NCBI GenBank assembly: GCA_026874595.1
Contig: CM049314.1
Span: 68,444,300-68,508,299 of the forward strand
Direction: 5' to 3'
Source of the DNA: Sipunculus nudus
Taxonomy: Eukaryota; Annelida; Sipuncula; Golfingiida; Sipunculidae
DNA: 64,000 bases
The translations under genes and the position numbers were made by a program. The notes under the pieces are model-generated. The model saw only the letters and a program-made list of their open reading frames with translations. It was not told the DNA's origin and did not search any database. This document shows, piece after piece, positions 48,036-59,550 of this stretch (positions are counted from its first letter, which is position 1; each line of letters begins with the position of its first letter).

Positions 48036-49380
48036 CTACATTCAAATAATTATTGTGTTGATTTTCTCTCTTTCTTTCCCAAATAATTATTTGTTATTTA
48101 ATCAGTGGTGGACATAAACTTTCCTTAATGGTTAATGTATCTTGAATTTGAAAACAAATCTGGCAAGCATGATAATCACAAAATTTAAATGTACAAAAAA
48201 ATTTCCAATATACATTTATATTAAAGACACAAAGAAATTTTAAGCAGTGTCACACTAGCATGAACTAGGGGTTTCTGTAATTATATAAGTTATGGAAAAT
48301 ACCAATGGAATTGCCAAATTAATGGTTTAATTATAGAAAGAATATTTTGCATGGAAAACAATGAATCCTAGATAATACCACTTGAAATATCTGGTAATCT
48401 CAAATTTGACCCATGATGTGTTTCCAACAATTTCAGCAACTGCTTGTCAGTTAACTGTTTCAGGATAAAATATACATGGAATTTGGAGCAAAGGTTTCAT
48501 CATTCTAAGTACTGAAACATACTGATAGCACACTCTGCAAGCCCTGGACCATATAAAATGGAAAATATAGGATTGGCAGAAAATTGAAATGGAAATTGGA
48601 TTTGAGTGAAATGGAAGTTTACTCCCATGCCCTGAGCAGGCCTCTGGAACTGCCAGCAACAGAAACAACTCAAATACTCACATGACCTGGTATAAAGGTA
48701 TAGAATAGTAAAATTTCCATCGGTACATATTGTTTAAATGATTCTGTTTTCAAAATAAATAAAAAAAAGGAATTAATTAACTTTATCCGCTAGAACATAA
48801 TAATAAAATTATCACGATGCGCTCTGAAATTTCTGTTTTAGAGAACCAGTTTACAATGGGACACTCACACTGAATGCACTACTGGCTTTGTAAAATACAT
48901 ATATGCAATATATTTGGACAAATAAACCTGTGAAGAAGTCAGTCTTACATCACTTCACATATTCACCAAATGTAGACAAATAAATGCAACACACAGTCCA
49001 GCAGTCAAAATTCCACTTGGTATTCGGCAAAAAGTTAACGGGAAGATCCAAATGTACAGAATACTGTGTGGCTGACCTGTCATAACAAGTTGTTCCCTGA
49101 ATACAATAAACAGCCACAGCAAGCAGGGGAATTTAGAATAAAGGACCTCTCCAGAAGTGTCACAACCCCCTGGTGGTGATTTGCATAAATCAATTATGAG
49201 TAGGTTCCAGTCTATGTCTGGGTGTCATCATGAATGAATTCACACACTGCCCTCTGATGTCCCAGGTGTATGTGTGGTATACAAGTCACATGGCATGCTA
49301 ATCTGTTAAAATTCTATGGCATTGTGAGAGGTTCTTTTAATCCTTCTATGACCCAGGTATAGTAAATAACATATGCTGAC

Positions 49381-49669
49381 CAGCTTCTGTGGCTCAAGGG
49401 TGGAGCACACGATTCAAAGCTGGGAGGTCATGAGTTCAAATCTCAGGCATGGCAGTGAGATTTTTACAATCACCCCCGACACAGTGTGAGCACTCTGTAG
49501 GCTTATTTGGAAGGCCGTGCCCCACAGCCATGTATCATTTCAAAAGAGTGTATCTTTGGGAGGTTCTTCGGTTTTATGACCCCGCAATGGGAATGATTAC
49601 ACACACTTGATCTACAGGTGCAGCAGGACCGGGGCTTGGTTGCATGACACCAGGAAATAAAATAAAATG
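49381..49669 (+). mobile_element. tRNA-derived SINE, same family as the 31-kb copy
   Basis: The head begins near CAGCTTCTGTGGCTCAAGGG with A-box-like TGGCTCAAGGGTGGAGCAC and B-box-like GAGTTCAAATCTC. The body has TGTAGGCTTATTTGGAAGGC and GGGAGGTTCTTCGG, matching the 31110-31465 element on the other strand. It ends in an AAATAAAATAAAAT tail. No ORF, as expected for a SINE. Confidence 0.75.
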
Positions 49670-50639
49670 ACAGGAAGTGAGTACTACCGCCCTGTTACAT
49701 AGTCCAAAAGTAAAATGAACTCTGCAAATAAAAAATACTTAGCTTAAGAATTAGATACTGTTAATTAAGACATTAGACCAATTTCTTAGGTTATAATAAC
49801 TACTGATATAAATGTGAATTTGCCTCAAAGCTTTTGGTGGGTATTGAACTTATGAACTAATGCTCAGAAGCAACACATTGATCACAAGGGTTGTTTTCAT
49901 TTTGTTTTCACTTTGCATAAATTACTAAGTTTTTTTCCTGCCAGAGTAACACAAAAAAATTTGTCACCTGTGAGCCAATTTAATGGGTCACTTGTTAAAT
50001 TAACTTATCAGCTGAACGTCATGACCAATGGGTCACTTGTTTTAACTGGGTATCAGCACGATATTCTGCTGTGCTGTGTTAACCAAACAAATGTAAGTGA
50101 AGGTGACTGGACAGAATGAGTCATTGCATTCATACTGGCAACAGGTTGAAGATTAACAGTTCCGTTCCATCCAGTTGTCTAAGCCCGCTTCTGCGGTGCA
50201 CTAAGCTCTCTGACAGAGTGAAGAATTACATGTCGGGAGCGATCTATCACGAACGAGAGTAACACGCATGACAATCCCTGTCTGTGATCTGGTCTGATCA
50301 AACAAAGCCATAACGATATTGATAAAACATACACTGTGTGTTGTGAGCTTTTATCAACCAAACCACATGTAAACAGTGTCTGCAGAAAATGATTTCCCCT
50401 TTGCATTTTTTTCCTATAGAACAAAAGATGACAAAAATAAATTTCCCCAACGAATGAAATTCACGAACAGCAAGAGTAGCTGCAAATCTATACTTGTGTA
50501 CGAAAGGGTTTCTCAGACACCAGAGTACCGCAACCATCGCAAATGATTAAGGCCAAAATGTAAGCACAAAAAATATGGACGAAACTCCAAATTATGGACA
50601 CTGACCCAGTAGGACATTGTTTGATTGTTCATACATGAG
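49670..50639. other. Intron stretch, nothing recognised
   Basis: A short direct repeat of AATGGGTCACTTGTT occurs near 49982 and 50027. The rest is unique sequence with no supported gene. Confidence 0.3.
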
Positions 50640-51954
50640 AGGTTTCAAAACTCTGAATTAAAGTTTAATCAAAAAGCTTCAAGTAATCAAAATAGTGAAT
50701 CAATATGACACAATCCTGCAATATTTGTGTGTAATAGAGATGTTATCAACCTCTGAATAGTGTTTTGTGATACACCCAGAGGTGCCCGTATTAGACAGGA
50801 TCACAGGATATATATATCATATGTTTCATGACACAGCCTAAAATGTCCGTAACATAAGAACCTGAATCCATATTTCATGACATAGCTTATAGAATTTACA
50901 TAATAGAGAGGATAACTGTCTTTTGAATCCATGTTTCATGAACAGCCTATAGTGTCTGTAACATAAGAACCTGAATCCATTTTTCACGACATAGCTTATA
51001 AAATTTCCATAATAGAGAGGATAACTGTCTTTTGAATCCATGTTTCATGAACAGCCTATAGTGTACATAACATAAGAACCTGAATCCATGTTTCATGACA
51101 CAGCCTATATAGTTTCAATAATAGATAGTATAACTGCCTTTGAATCCATGTTTCAAGACACAGCCTATATAGTTTCAATAATAGAGAGGATAACCGTCTT
51201 TGAATTGATATTTCAAGACACAGAATAAAGTGTCCATAAAATAAGAACCTCTAGAAATCCATGTTTCATGACACAGCCTATAAAGTTTAATAAAAGAGAG
51301 GATAACCGCCTTTTGAATCCAATTTTTCGTGACACAGCCTAAAGTGTCTGGAACATAGGAACCTGAATCCATGTTTCATGATACAGCCTATAAAGTTTCC
51401 ATAACAGAGAGGATAACTGCCTTTTGAATTCATGTTTCATGACACAGCCTAAATTGTCTGTACCATAAGAACCTGAATCCATTGTTTTATGACAAAGCCT
51501 ATAAAGTTTCCATAATAGAGAGGATAACCGCCTTTTGAATCCAATTTTTCATGACACAGCCTAAAGTGTCTGGAACATAGGAACCTGAATCCATGTTTCA
51601 TATCACAGCCTATAAAGTTTCCATATCAGAGAGGATAATTAACTGCCTTTTGAATCAATGTTTCATGACACAATCTAAATTGTCTGTAACATAAATATCC
51701 ATGTTTCATGACACAGCCTATAACCTTTCCATACATGAGAGGATAACGGCCTTTTGAATCCAATTTTTCATGACACAGCCTAACGTGTCTGAAACATAGG
51801 AACCTGAATCCATGTTTCCTGACACAGCCTTTATTGTTTCAATAATAGAGAGGATAACTGCCTTTTGAATCCATGTTTCATGACACAGCAAAGTGTCTGC
51901 AATCATAAGAGAGGTTATCAACCTCTGTTTCAATGTTTCACATAACACATTTTC

Positions 51955-52192
51955 AGGCCTGGATAGCTGAGTGGTAAAATGCTTGGCCCTCTCTGCTGGC
52001 AACCAGGGTTCCATACCCAGTGTGGCTAATGGCTATGAGAGTGAATTGTAGTGGCTCATGAAAGGTTGGTGGCTTCCTCCGAGTCCCCTGGTTTCCAACT
52101 ACCAAATGCCAACATCCTAGCCATAGAGAATGCCTCATCTTAGTTATTATAACTAGTTGTACAATCCATGTTAATAAATAAAGTTTATTTTT
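51955..52192 (+). mobile_element. tRNA-derived SINE, second family
   Basis: The head GCCTGGATAGCTGAGTGGTA has the A-box TAGCTGAGTGG, then a B-box-like GGTTCCATACC about 40 bp later, both expected of a tRNA-type RNA polymerase III promoter. A ~150-bp body and a tail AATAAATAAAG plus T run follow. The flanking word CATTTTC occurs on both sides and may be part of the target-site duplication. It lies inside the 110/111-bp satellite, so it inserted after that array formed. Confidence 0.8.
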
Positions 52193-52344
52193 TTTACACC
52201 CTCATTTTCCATAATAGAGGGGTTGAGATCCTTGGAAACAATGTTTAAAAGTTGTACAATCCATGTTAATAAATAAAGTTTATTTTTTTTACACCCTCAT
52301 TTTCCATAATAGAGGGGTTGAGATCCTTGGAAACAATGTTTCAC
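52155..52344. repeat. Perfect tandem duplication, period 95 bp
   Basis: The SINE tail plus following satellite (starting AGTTGTACAATCCATG) is present twice in direct tandem, at 52155 and 52250, identical over at least 92 bp including an eight-T run. It is very recent or an assembly artefact. Confidence 0.9.
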
Positions 52345-52420
52345 AACATATAAATCAATCTTCATTCTCCTTAAAACAGGGATTTCCAAACTCGGAATAA
52401 ATATTTCACATTGTACCTAC

Positions 52421-55400
52421 TAGAGTCCACAATGAAGATGCTCATTAATATGAAGTGTCACTCTCTGATGCCTGTGATTCTTGGCTGAGATAAACATAGA
52501 TGAAAACATATCCACCTTGGCAGTTATTAACACAAATGAAAACATATCCTCCTTGGTCAGGTAATAAACATAGATGAAAACATACCCTCCCTGACAGAGA
52601 AGATAAAGTATTTGAAAACTTACACCAATGAGAGTTAAAAATTCAGCAATGTCTTGATAGAAACTCAATTACATTTCCATTAATCAAAATATAGAAAACC
52701 TAAGAAAGCTACTCTGGCACAAACTGAATCTAATTCCTAAGCTGAATGTTGAAGCCATAAAATGATGCAAAATTTTGTTAAGCTATTAATAAGCATTTAC
52801 AGAATAAACTTGATTTTTAGCTTTAATGGACAAATTATATATAATATTGCATAAATATTTTAAAGTGATTGAAATCTAGAATTCTGATTTTATTTATTTT
52901 TTTCAACAAGCCTGACATGTTTTGTTTATGTTCTGAGATTATTTCCATATAATGACTCAGTACAATGACTTAATGATTGTGGCCAAAATTTTCTTAGAAA
53001 ACCTGGATTCAGATTCTGGGAACACAGTCCTTTCAAAGACATCTTCATGAGAGGACCCAATATCAATCACAAACTTTTTTTCTGGGTAATTGGAGCCACT
53101 TTCTCTAAAATAATTAGGTTAACAGTTGCTGTTTCTAAAGAAAATCTTTAATTGCTTTTAAGATGAGACTGCTGGTAATGCCCCATTGTTTGAAACAATT
53201 CACTGGGTGATTATGTACGGCAGTGAGTCATACAGCTCACGGAAACACTTGGTGTCGATTTACGACATTTAACTAATTTACCATCTTTTCTGAACGGAAG
53301 GATCATATTTCATGAAATTTTAAACAATTTTCAAGCAAAACCTGATAATCATAAGTGAATTTTCTTTTCTAAAATATTACAATCAGCTTAAATCTCAAGA
53401 GGCATTTACATCATTTTAGTAACAGCTGGTTAATTTTCTATCTTTGAATGTTGAATTTAACAATATTAAACAATTTCTTGCATGAGGCGTTTTAATCAGT
53501 AACTTGAGACTATGATCAACTAATTAAGATTAAGTTTTAAAGAAGAGAAATCTAGTTGGGTAAAGATTTACTAATATATGAAGCTGATCTAAGCTTAGAG
53601 ATAATCCCTTCCCCAAACCTCTTTGGGCCACAGGTAGGTGTTCAACTGGCAAAATAATGCACAGGTGTGGTATGTCTGTGCATCAGACGCAAGTAATCTG
53701 TTGTTTACACACACAGCAGCACCTCAGGGTCAGCTATGTCATGGCTCATACAAACGCACTTGAAAATGACGAAATAGCATTTGAAAATGACAACGTATTA
53801 TACTCGAAACTATTTATTCTGTTGCCACACCATTTTATGAAAGTTGCGTTCAGGATTAACTGTCATGACTAATATTTCAGATACAAGGTTTACTACAGGA
53901 TTTGAACTAAATAAGATGAAGAAACACGCATGTGATGGGTAACGCTGATTATTATGCAACCAGAGAATGCTGATTAACTTATTCTTCTCTACAATAATAA
54001 TACAGGCTGCATGTGTATATATACAATATTGGGGAGCAGTAAAATTCTATAGATTAGTCAATATACTGGTTAAAAATAGGTCACAATGACATAGTTTAAA
54101 ATATGAAGGTAGATCACAAATAGATCATGGTCTGAGAGAGGAACTGCTTGTAGCGCAACGTGTGTGCCAGCTATAATCTTAAAAATTAAACTCTACTGCT
54201 ATTTTATTTACAACTAAAACTGTATGCAAAACATTCATATAATATTCAAAATCTTGTCTATATTTGCTCTGTTGGTCATTGCAGATGTATAGCATTTAAT
54301 TTAAATGTCAAAAACAAAATCTTATGGATTATATATAACATTTAGGCAAGATATTATAAAGGTTAATATTTCCATTGAGTTTCATCAAAATCCATCATGT
54401 TCCCCAGCAATTTAACAAGGCAACACGTCAAAGAAGCCTGTTAACCTCTGACCTCAATAAATATATGTATATTTTGCCTAGAATCGAACTCTGGCAAGAC
54501 AATAATCTATTGCTAAGAATATGGTAATTTTCATGAAAATCCATCAAAGCACTCGTAAGTTATCATGCCAACACTAGACATTAATGGATGGAGAGACCAT
54601 GCATAGGTATACCATAAAATGTCACGTCTATGATGGGCGAATACAAAGGCATTGTACATTATGTTAAGAAATTATCAACTTGGTTGATAATTATTGAATA
54701 TTACTGGCCCAAGCAGGATATATACTCTCTCCAAGTATGACTACGCGTGCTGGGATAAGTCAGGGAAACTACCTCTGATGTTTTGCCAACAGGAAGGACA
54801 TTAATACATTGATTATGTACCTTTGGCAGACAGAAATGATGAGGCCACTATGGGCTAAAATATTAATCTAAAGATGAATTTCTAGCAAAAAAAAATTAAA
54901 ATTAATGAGCAGCCACTGCAAGCTTCAGAAAACAATTAATGAACCACTTGGGACAGTTCCAGTTGAATCAAGTTTTAAGAGGATTTGCCCGACTCAAGAA
55001 AATAAGCCATAACTGATGTCATACCCCCCATCTATCAAATCAAATCCAGACACATATGCATGAGTATAAAACATCAGACTGCCCTAAAATATATATGCAT
55101 TTTTTAAAACTGCATGGAAATCACATTTAACTCATCTGTATGGGATCTCATGTCAGGAATCAAGATATAATACTGGACATATGTCAGGACATTAAAGTGA
55201 CAAGGTTGATATACATCATAACATTAATAATTAATGCTGCCCAGTTCACATATTTCTAAAAGGTTGGTATTAATTTGCCAAATTCCAAAATGTTAGAAGC
55301 TCAAACCTGCCACATAATTTTAAAAGAGGACATCCTTGGGGATTGAAACACACTAAATCAGTAGAATCTTTTGCCCCACTAAAGTAGAACTTTTAACTAT

Positions 55401-55440
55401 TAAAGAATTACTTTGATGTGGCACAAGTACATGTAGACAG
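52421..55440. other. Intron stretch, no gene recognised
   Basis: A ~45-bp diverged repeat (AAACATAGATGAAAACATA...CCT) recurs three times at about 52488-52600. Less AT-rich unique segments at about 53160-53280 and 53600-53780 are possible regulatory blocks only. Confidence 0.3.
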
Positions 55441-55469
55441 TATTATATATATAAGTCAAGGCCAAGATC

Positions 55470-55655
55470 CTGCAATCTGGACCAATCAGCAATTGGTCCA
55501 GACCAAATCCTATTCGGGATTCAGTCCAGCCTAAACCCTGATCGGGATTTGGCCAGGACCAGATCACTGACAATACAGATTTGGTCTGGACCAATCACCA
55601 ACTGGTCTGGACCAATTCCTGATCATACTACATACATACATACATACATATATAA
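55470..55655. repeat. GGACCAAT-rich inverted repeats followed by (CATA)n
   Basis: A perfect hairpin, TCTGGACCAAT (55476-55486) and ATTGGTCCAGA (55492-55502) around CAGCA, is followed by several GGTCTGGACC near-palindromes up to about 55614. A CATACATACATACATA microsatellite starts near 55626. Confidence 0.75.
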
Positions 55656-56123
55656 ATATACAAGAGTAGATACAAAACTTCATTTTAGCCAGCTAGGATA
55701 AGCTGATGGAACAATGATGGATTCTAAGTTGTATTAAAAAAATAATCCCATTAGGATAATCACGTGACCTGTCACTGATCATAACAGAAATAATGGAAAA
55801 ATGAAATACTAAAATAACCCCCACAAATGGCGCTCCTCACGGGTGCCATGGAAACCATTCTTTTCTCTCATGCAAGTGAGGAATTAACAAGGGAAAATAT
55901 ATCTGTGAAACAAAGGAAATAAGCCAATAACAGTATTCCGCAGGGGAATTCGGAAGGCCAGCGGGAGCTGTTCTCTCTAACCCAACATGGCTGACTGACT
56001 CTAATGAGACTATTCTATATTTGGTTGCACTGCTGCTCTACGAGTTCCAGACTTTATCAAAGACGGGTTGATCACCTTTAGAGTTCAAAAAAGGTCACAT
56101 TTGTTCTAAAAGACTAAAACATA
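55656..56123. other. Intron stretch, nothing recognised
   Basis: Unique sequence without ORF, repeat or RNA signal. It is slightly less AT-rich around 55830-55990. Confidence 0.3.
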
Positions 56124-57988
56124 ACAAGTGACCCATGGGTCATGACGCTCAGCTGACTGGGAAGAGATTTGCAAAAGGAAATTTTATCACCTGAATGGTA
56201 GTATATAACAATTCAACTGAAGCATCAAACAGATTAAACAACAGGCTGAAATTGTGTCTGTATTAATATATCTCAAAAATAGAGAAAAAATGTTTAAACT
56301 TTAAAAAAAAATACAGGTGGCTCCACCAGTCTGCAGAAACTAATAAAAACACTTAATGGTCAATATCCATGCAAAGAAGCATGGTGGTCTCTGGATTTGT
56401 TGTTCAGATACTTCAGCTTTTGTATCAAATTTTCCATTATTCTGAGGGATACTTTTGAGTTCTATAGCTTGAAGGATATGGGTAACAGAGACCTAATTTC
56501 AGGTTTCAACAGACACTTTTCATGGGCCTCTTGCATGACAAGAATGAAGATTCTAGGTCCAGTTGTTACAATTTGTACCCTGTTGACAGATGTCCACATC
56601 TTTAAAGGTCTCAAAAATAGAGAAAATAATTAGTAAAAATTTGAAAAAAAATAGAGTTGGCACACACAGTCTGCTAAAACTGATGGAACATGTCATGATC
56701 ATTATGTATGCCAAAAATCATGAGCATCAGTGTTGTAGTTATTGAGATACTTGAGTTTTTGTATCAAATTTTTCATTATTCTGGGGGGTATTTTGGAGCC
56801 ATACAGCTTAATGGATATGGGTAACAGAGACCTAATTTCAGGTTTCAATGGAGACTTTTCATAGGTCTCCCTGTGTGTCAAGAATGAAGATTCTAGGTCC
56901 AATTTGAACCCTATTGACAGATAACTACATCCTTTACAGTCTCAAAAATAGAGGAAAAAATTGTAAAAATTTGAAAAATACAGGTGGAGCCACCAGTCTG
57001 CAGAATCTTATGAAACATCTCATATGTATGCCAAAAATCATGACTATCAGTGATGTAGTTAATCAGATATTGAAGTTTGTTTATAAAATTTTTGACTATT
57101 CTGGGTGGTACTTTGGGGTCCCTTAGCTTGAAGGATATGGGTAACAGAGACCTAATTTCTGGTTTCCATGGGCACTTTTCATAGGTCTCTCAGAATATCA
57201 AGAATGAAGATTCTAGGTCCAGTCTTTACGATTTGTGCCCTGTTAACAGATGTTCACATTTTTAAAGGTCTCAAAAATAGAGAAAACAATTTGTAAAAAA
57301 TCGAAAAATACAGGTGGTGCCACCAGTCTGCAGAAACTGATGAAACATCTCATGATCAATATGTATGCCAAAAATCATGACCATCAGTGATGTAGTTAAT
57401 GAGATATTGAAGTTTTTGTATGAAATTTTTCACTATTCTGGGGGGTACTTTGGGGCCCCAAAGCTTGAAGGATATGGGTTACAGAGACCTAATTTCTGGT
57501 TTCCATGGAGATTTTTTATAGGTCTCTTAGAATGTCAAGAATGAAGATTCTAGGTCCAGTCTTTACGATTTGTGCCCTGTTAACAGATGTCCACATTTTT
57601 AAAGGTCTCAAAAATAGAGAAAAAAATTCGTAAAAAATAAAAAAATATAGGTGGCGCCACCAGTCTGCAGGAACTGATGGAACATCTCATGATCAATATG
57701 TATGCCAAAAATCATGACCATCAGTGATGTAGTTAATGAGATATTGAAGTTTTTGTATGAAATTTTTGACTATTCTGGGGGGGGGGGGGTACTTTAGCTC
57801 GAAGGAGACCTAATTCCAGGTTTCCAAGGAGATTTTGCATGGACCATTCTGGATGTAAAGTAAGAATATTCCAGGTCCAGCGGTTATGATTTGTGCCTTG
57901 TTAACGGACAGACGGCCGGATGGCCGGACGGATGATGGACAAAGAGTAATCGCTATAGCTCACATGACTTACAGTCAGCTGAGCTAAA
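56124..57988 (+). mobile_element. Full-length HINE/pearl-like element with about 4.5 internal repeats
   Basis: The left end is AAGTGACCCATGGGTCATGA followed by CGCTCAGCTGA, containing the 14-bp palindrome TGACCCATGGGTCA. The right end has a CCGGATGGCCGGACGGATG run, the GACTTACAGTC hairpin with CAGCTG flank, and AGCTAAAAA at about 57988. Inside, TTCTAGGTCCA landmarks at 56549, 56890, 57212, 57550 and 57867 define direct units of about 317-341 bp, each with GGTGG(C/T)(G/A)CCACC-like and GGGGGGTACTTT phrases. Internal tandem repeats between conserved ends are typical of bivalve pearl elements. Non-coding; mobilised, if at all, by an autonomous Helitron relative. Confidence 0.75.
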
Positions 57989-58369
57989 AATTTGCATTGA
58001 AACAAATTTTTTTCAAATAATTTAAGTGATATGTAATAGAGTTAAATTATAACAGCTGTTTTATAATCAGGCATTCCCACTTGTGATTAAATGCTCAGTC
58101 ATGCAACGAACCATTTTGTAAGATGCTCTTGCATAGAAAACCCATAAACTTGTTAATATTATACATTGTTCCTGGGCAAGAGTTCCACCTTGACAAAGGA
58201 AAATCACCACAGCAGTAATTTTCATCTGCTAAGTCTCCTGTACCTTTTTCAGTTTACATACATAATATAAAAAAATAATTGACTGAACCAATTTTCTTTA
58301 TGATTGTATAAGAGGAAGACTTTCAATTCAACCTGTGACCTTTCTGTTGTATATGAAGAAGATAACTAG
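57989..58369. other. Intron stretch, nothing recognised
   Basis: AT-rich spacer between two mobile elements. No feature was seen. Confidence 0.35.
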
Positions 58370-59550
58370 AATACGGGTAGTCGACAAGCGACTACGTGTA
58401 TCCGCCTAAATCAGAGTGGAACAGGTGAAGTGAGGCATGGATTGTGTGGCAAGGGGAAATAGAGTGAAGTGTTGCATATTAGCATGGATGTCTGCAGCCA
58501 AATTGTGTATGTAGGTTGCGCCACCTACCACAAAAACCAGAAAGCCGTCCAAGTTGAATACATATGCAAAATTTAAGGCAGATAGATCAAACCAATACAT
58601 GTATATGAGTGATTTTAGCCCACGACATACAAAGAGATGGACGCTGTGCAAAAATGGTTGCAGGTGACGCCACCAGTTTTGCGTATGATAAAGAGCTATG
58701 AGAGAACTATAAACATGCAAAACTTTGGCCCAATCGGTCAAACGGTTCCCAAGATATGAGCTTGGATGTCTGCTGCATAAACTAGAATGTAGGTGGCGCC
58801 ACCTGTCATAAAATCGAAAAAGCTATCCAGGATGTATAAACCTGCAAAATATTTAGCAGATATGTCAAACCACTGCCGAGATATGAGTGATTTTATCCCA
58901 TGGCAGACAAACAGACAGACGCTGTGCAAAAGTGGTTGCAGGTGGCGCCACCATTTTTAGTGTATTTTATAAATTAGCTATCCAAGGGCTACATTTGTAT
59001 AAAATTTTTAGCCTGATCAGTCAAACGGTTTCCAAGATATGAGCTTGGATGTCTGCAGCATAAACATGAATGTAGGTGGCGCCACCTGTCATAAAATCAG
59101 AAAAGCTATCCAGGATGTATACGCATGCCGAATTTCAGGTGAATAAGTCCAACCAATGCAGAGATATGACTGATTTTATCCCAAGGCAGATGAACAGATG
59201 GACACTGTTCAAAAATGGTTGCAGGTGGCGCCACCATTTTTTGTGTATGTTATAAAGCTATCGAAGGGCTACATTTGTGTAAAATTTTTAGCCTGATCGG
59301 TCAAACGGTTCCCAAGATATGTGGGTTTATGTGTGGAAACAGACGCACAAACGGACGCAGTGTGCAGAGGAAAGGTCAGAGGTCAAAACAAAATCAGGGC
59401 GCAGCAGTTCACATGTGACCCAAACATAATCCCGAGTTTTGTAAAATTCCGCCCAGCGGTTACGGAGGAGTTCTCCGGACACCAACGCTGCCGCCGCGGC
59501 CAGCTGAAAACATAGTATCCGCAAAACTCTGTTTTGGCGGATACAATGAT
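58370..59550. mobile_element. Repeat-bearing non-autonomous element with GGTGGCGCCACC core
   Basis: The edges carry inverted GTATCCGCC (58398-58406) and GGCGGATAC (59536-59544). There are local hairpins at both ends: GTAGTCG/CGACTAC around ACAAG at 58377-58395, and GTATCCGC/GCGGATAC at 59515-59544. The interior is a ~280-bp dimeric tandem repeat in which the palindrome GGTGGCGCCACC or a close variant recurs near 58512, 58662, 58791, 58938, 59074 and 59219, together with GGTCAAACGGTT(C/T)CCAAGATATG. The right part (59400-59510) is GC-rich. The class is uncertain; a Helitron-like or foldback origin is possible. Confidence 0.6.

Larger units (their letters stand above)
42713..49380. other. Intron stretch with decayed repeats and one notable minus-strand ORF
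   Basis: Contains less AT-rich minus-strand reading frames at about 44410-44170, 45290-45040 and 46272-46072 that may be decayed retroelement pieces. Also holds a ~50-bp diverged repeat (45715-46015), the ORF at 47541-47269 discussed as a possible alternative terminal exon, and the 15-bp CCGGAA repeat (47955-48035). The remainder is AT-rich unique DNA. Confidence 0.3.
50640..52420. repeat. Satellite with 110/111-bp dimeric unit, interrupted by a SINE
   Basis: Direct repeats built from two ~55-bp halves sharing AATCCATGTTTCATGACACAGCCTA-type text. One half contains GAGAGGATAACTGCC and the other CATAAGAACCTG. GAGAGGATAAC landmarks near 51295, 51406, 51517, 51627, 51737 and 51847 are 110-111 bp apart. 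Earlier spacings are 108-109 bp, with one unit shortened to 61 bp. Copies are most alike in the middle and decay toward both edges. The SINE at 51955-52192 splits the right edge. Because 111 is 37 codons, minus-strand frames stay open across units, explaining long but meaningless ORFs. Confidence 0.85.

Noticed and set aside
49381-49460. Possible tRNA gene
   Set aside because: A- and B-box-like motifs are present but the cloverleaf arms do not pair and a SINE body and tail follow.
50838-52014. Series of minus-strand ORFs of 65-98 codons
   Set aside because: They come from the 110/111-bp satellite, whose 37-codon period keeps frames open. They also share its repeated MDSGSYVSDT-like text. No gene.
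51955-52030. Possible tRNA gene
   Set aside because: Good A and B boxes but no acceptor-stem pairing; it continues into a SINE body.
55400-55594. 64-codon minus-strand ORF with WPNPDQG-like repeats
   Set aside because: It reflects the GGACC inverted repeats; no other coding signal.
56397-57126. ORFs of 66-78 codons in both directions
   Set aside because: They lie inside the tandem units of the HINE-like element and repeat with them; no domain.
58406-59515. Overlapping ORFs up to 111 codons
   Set aside because: Products of the GGTGGCGCCACC dimeric array; the same text recurs with each unit.
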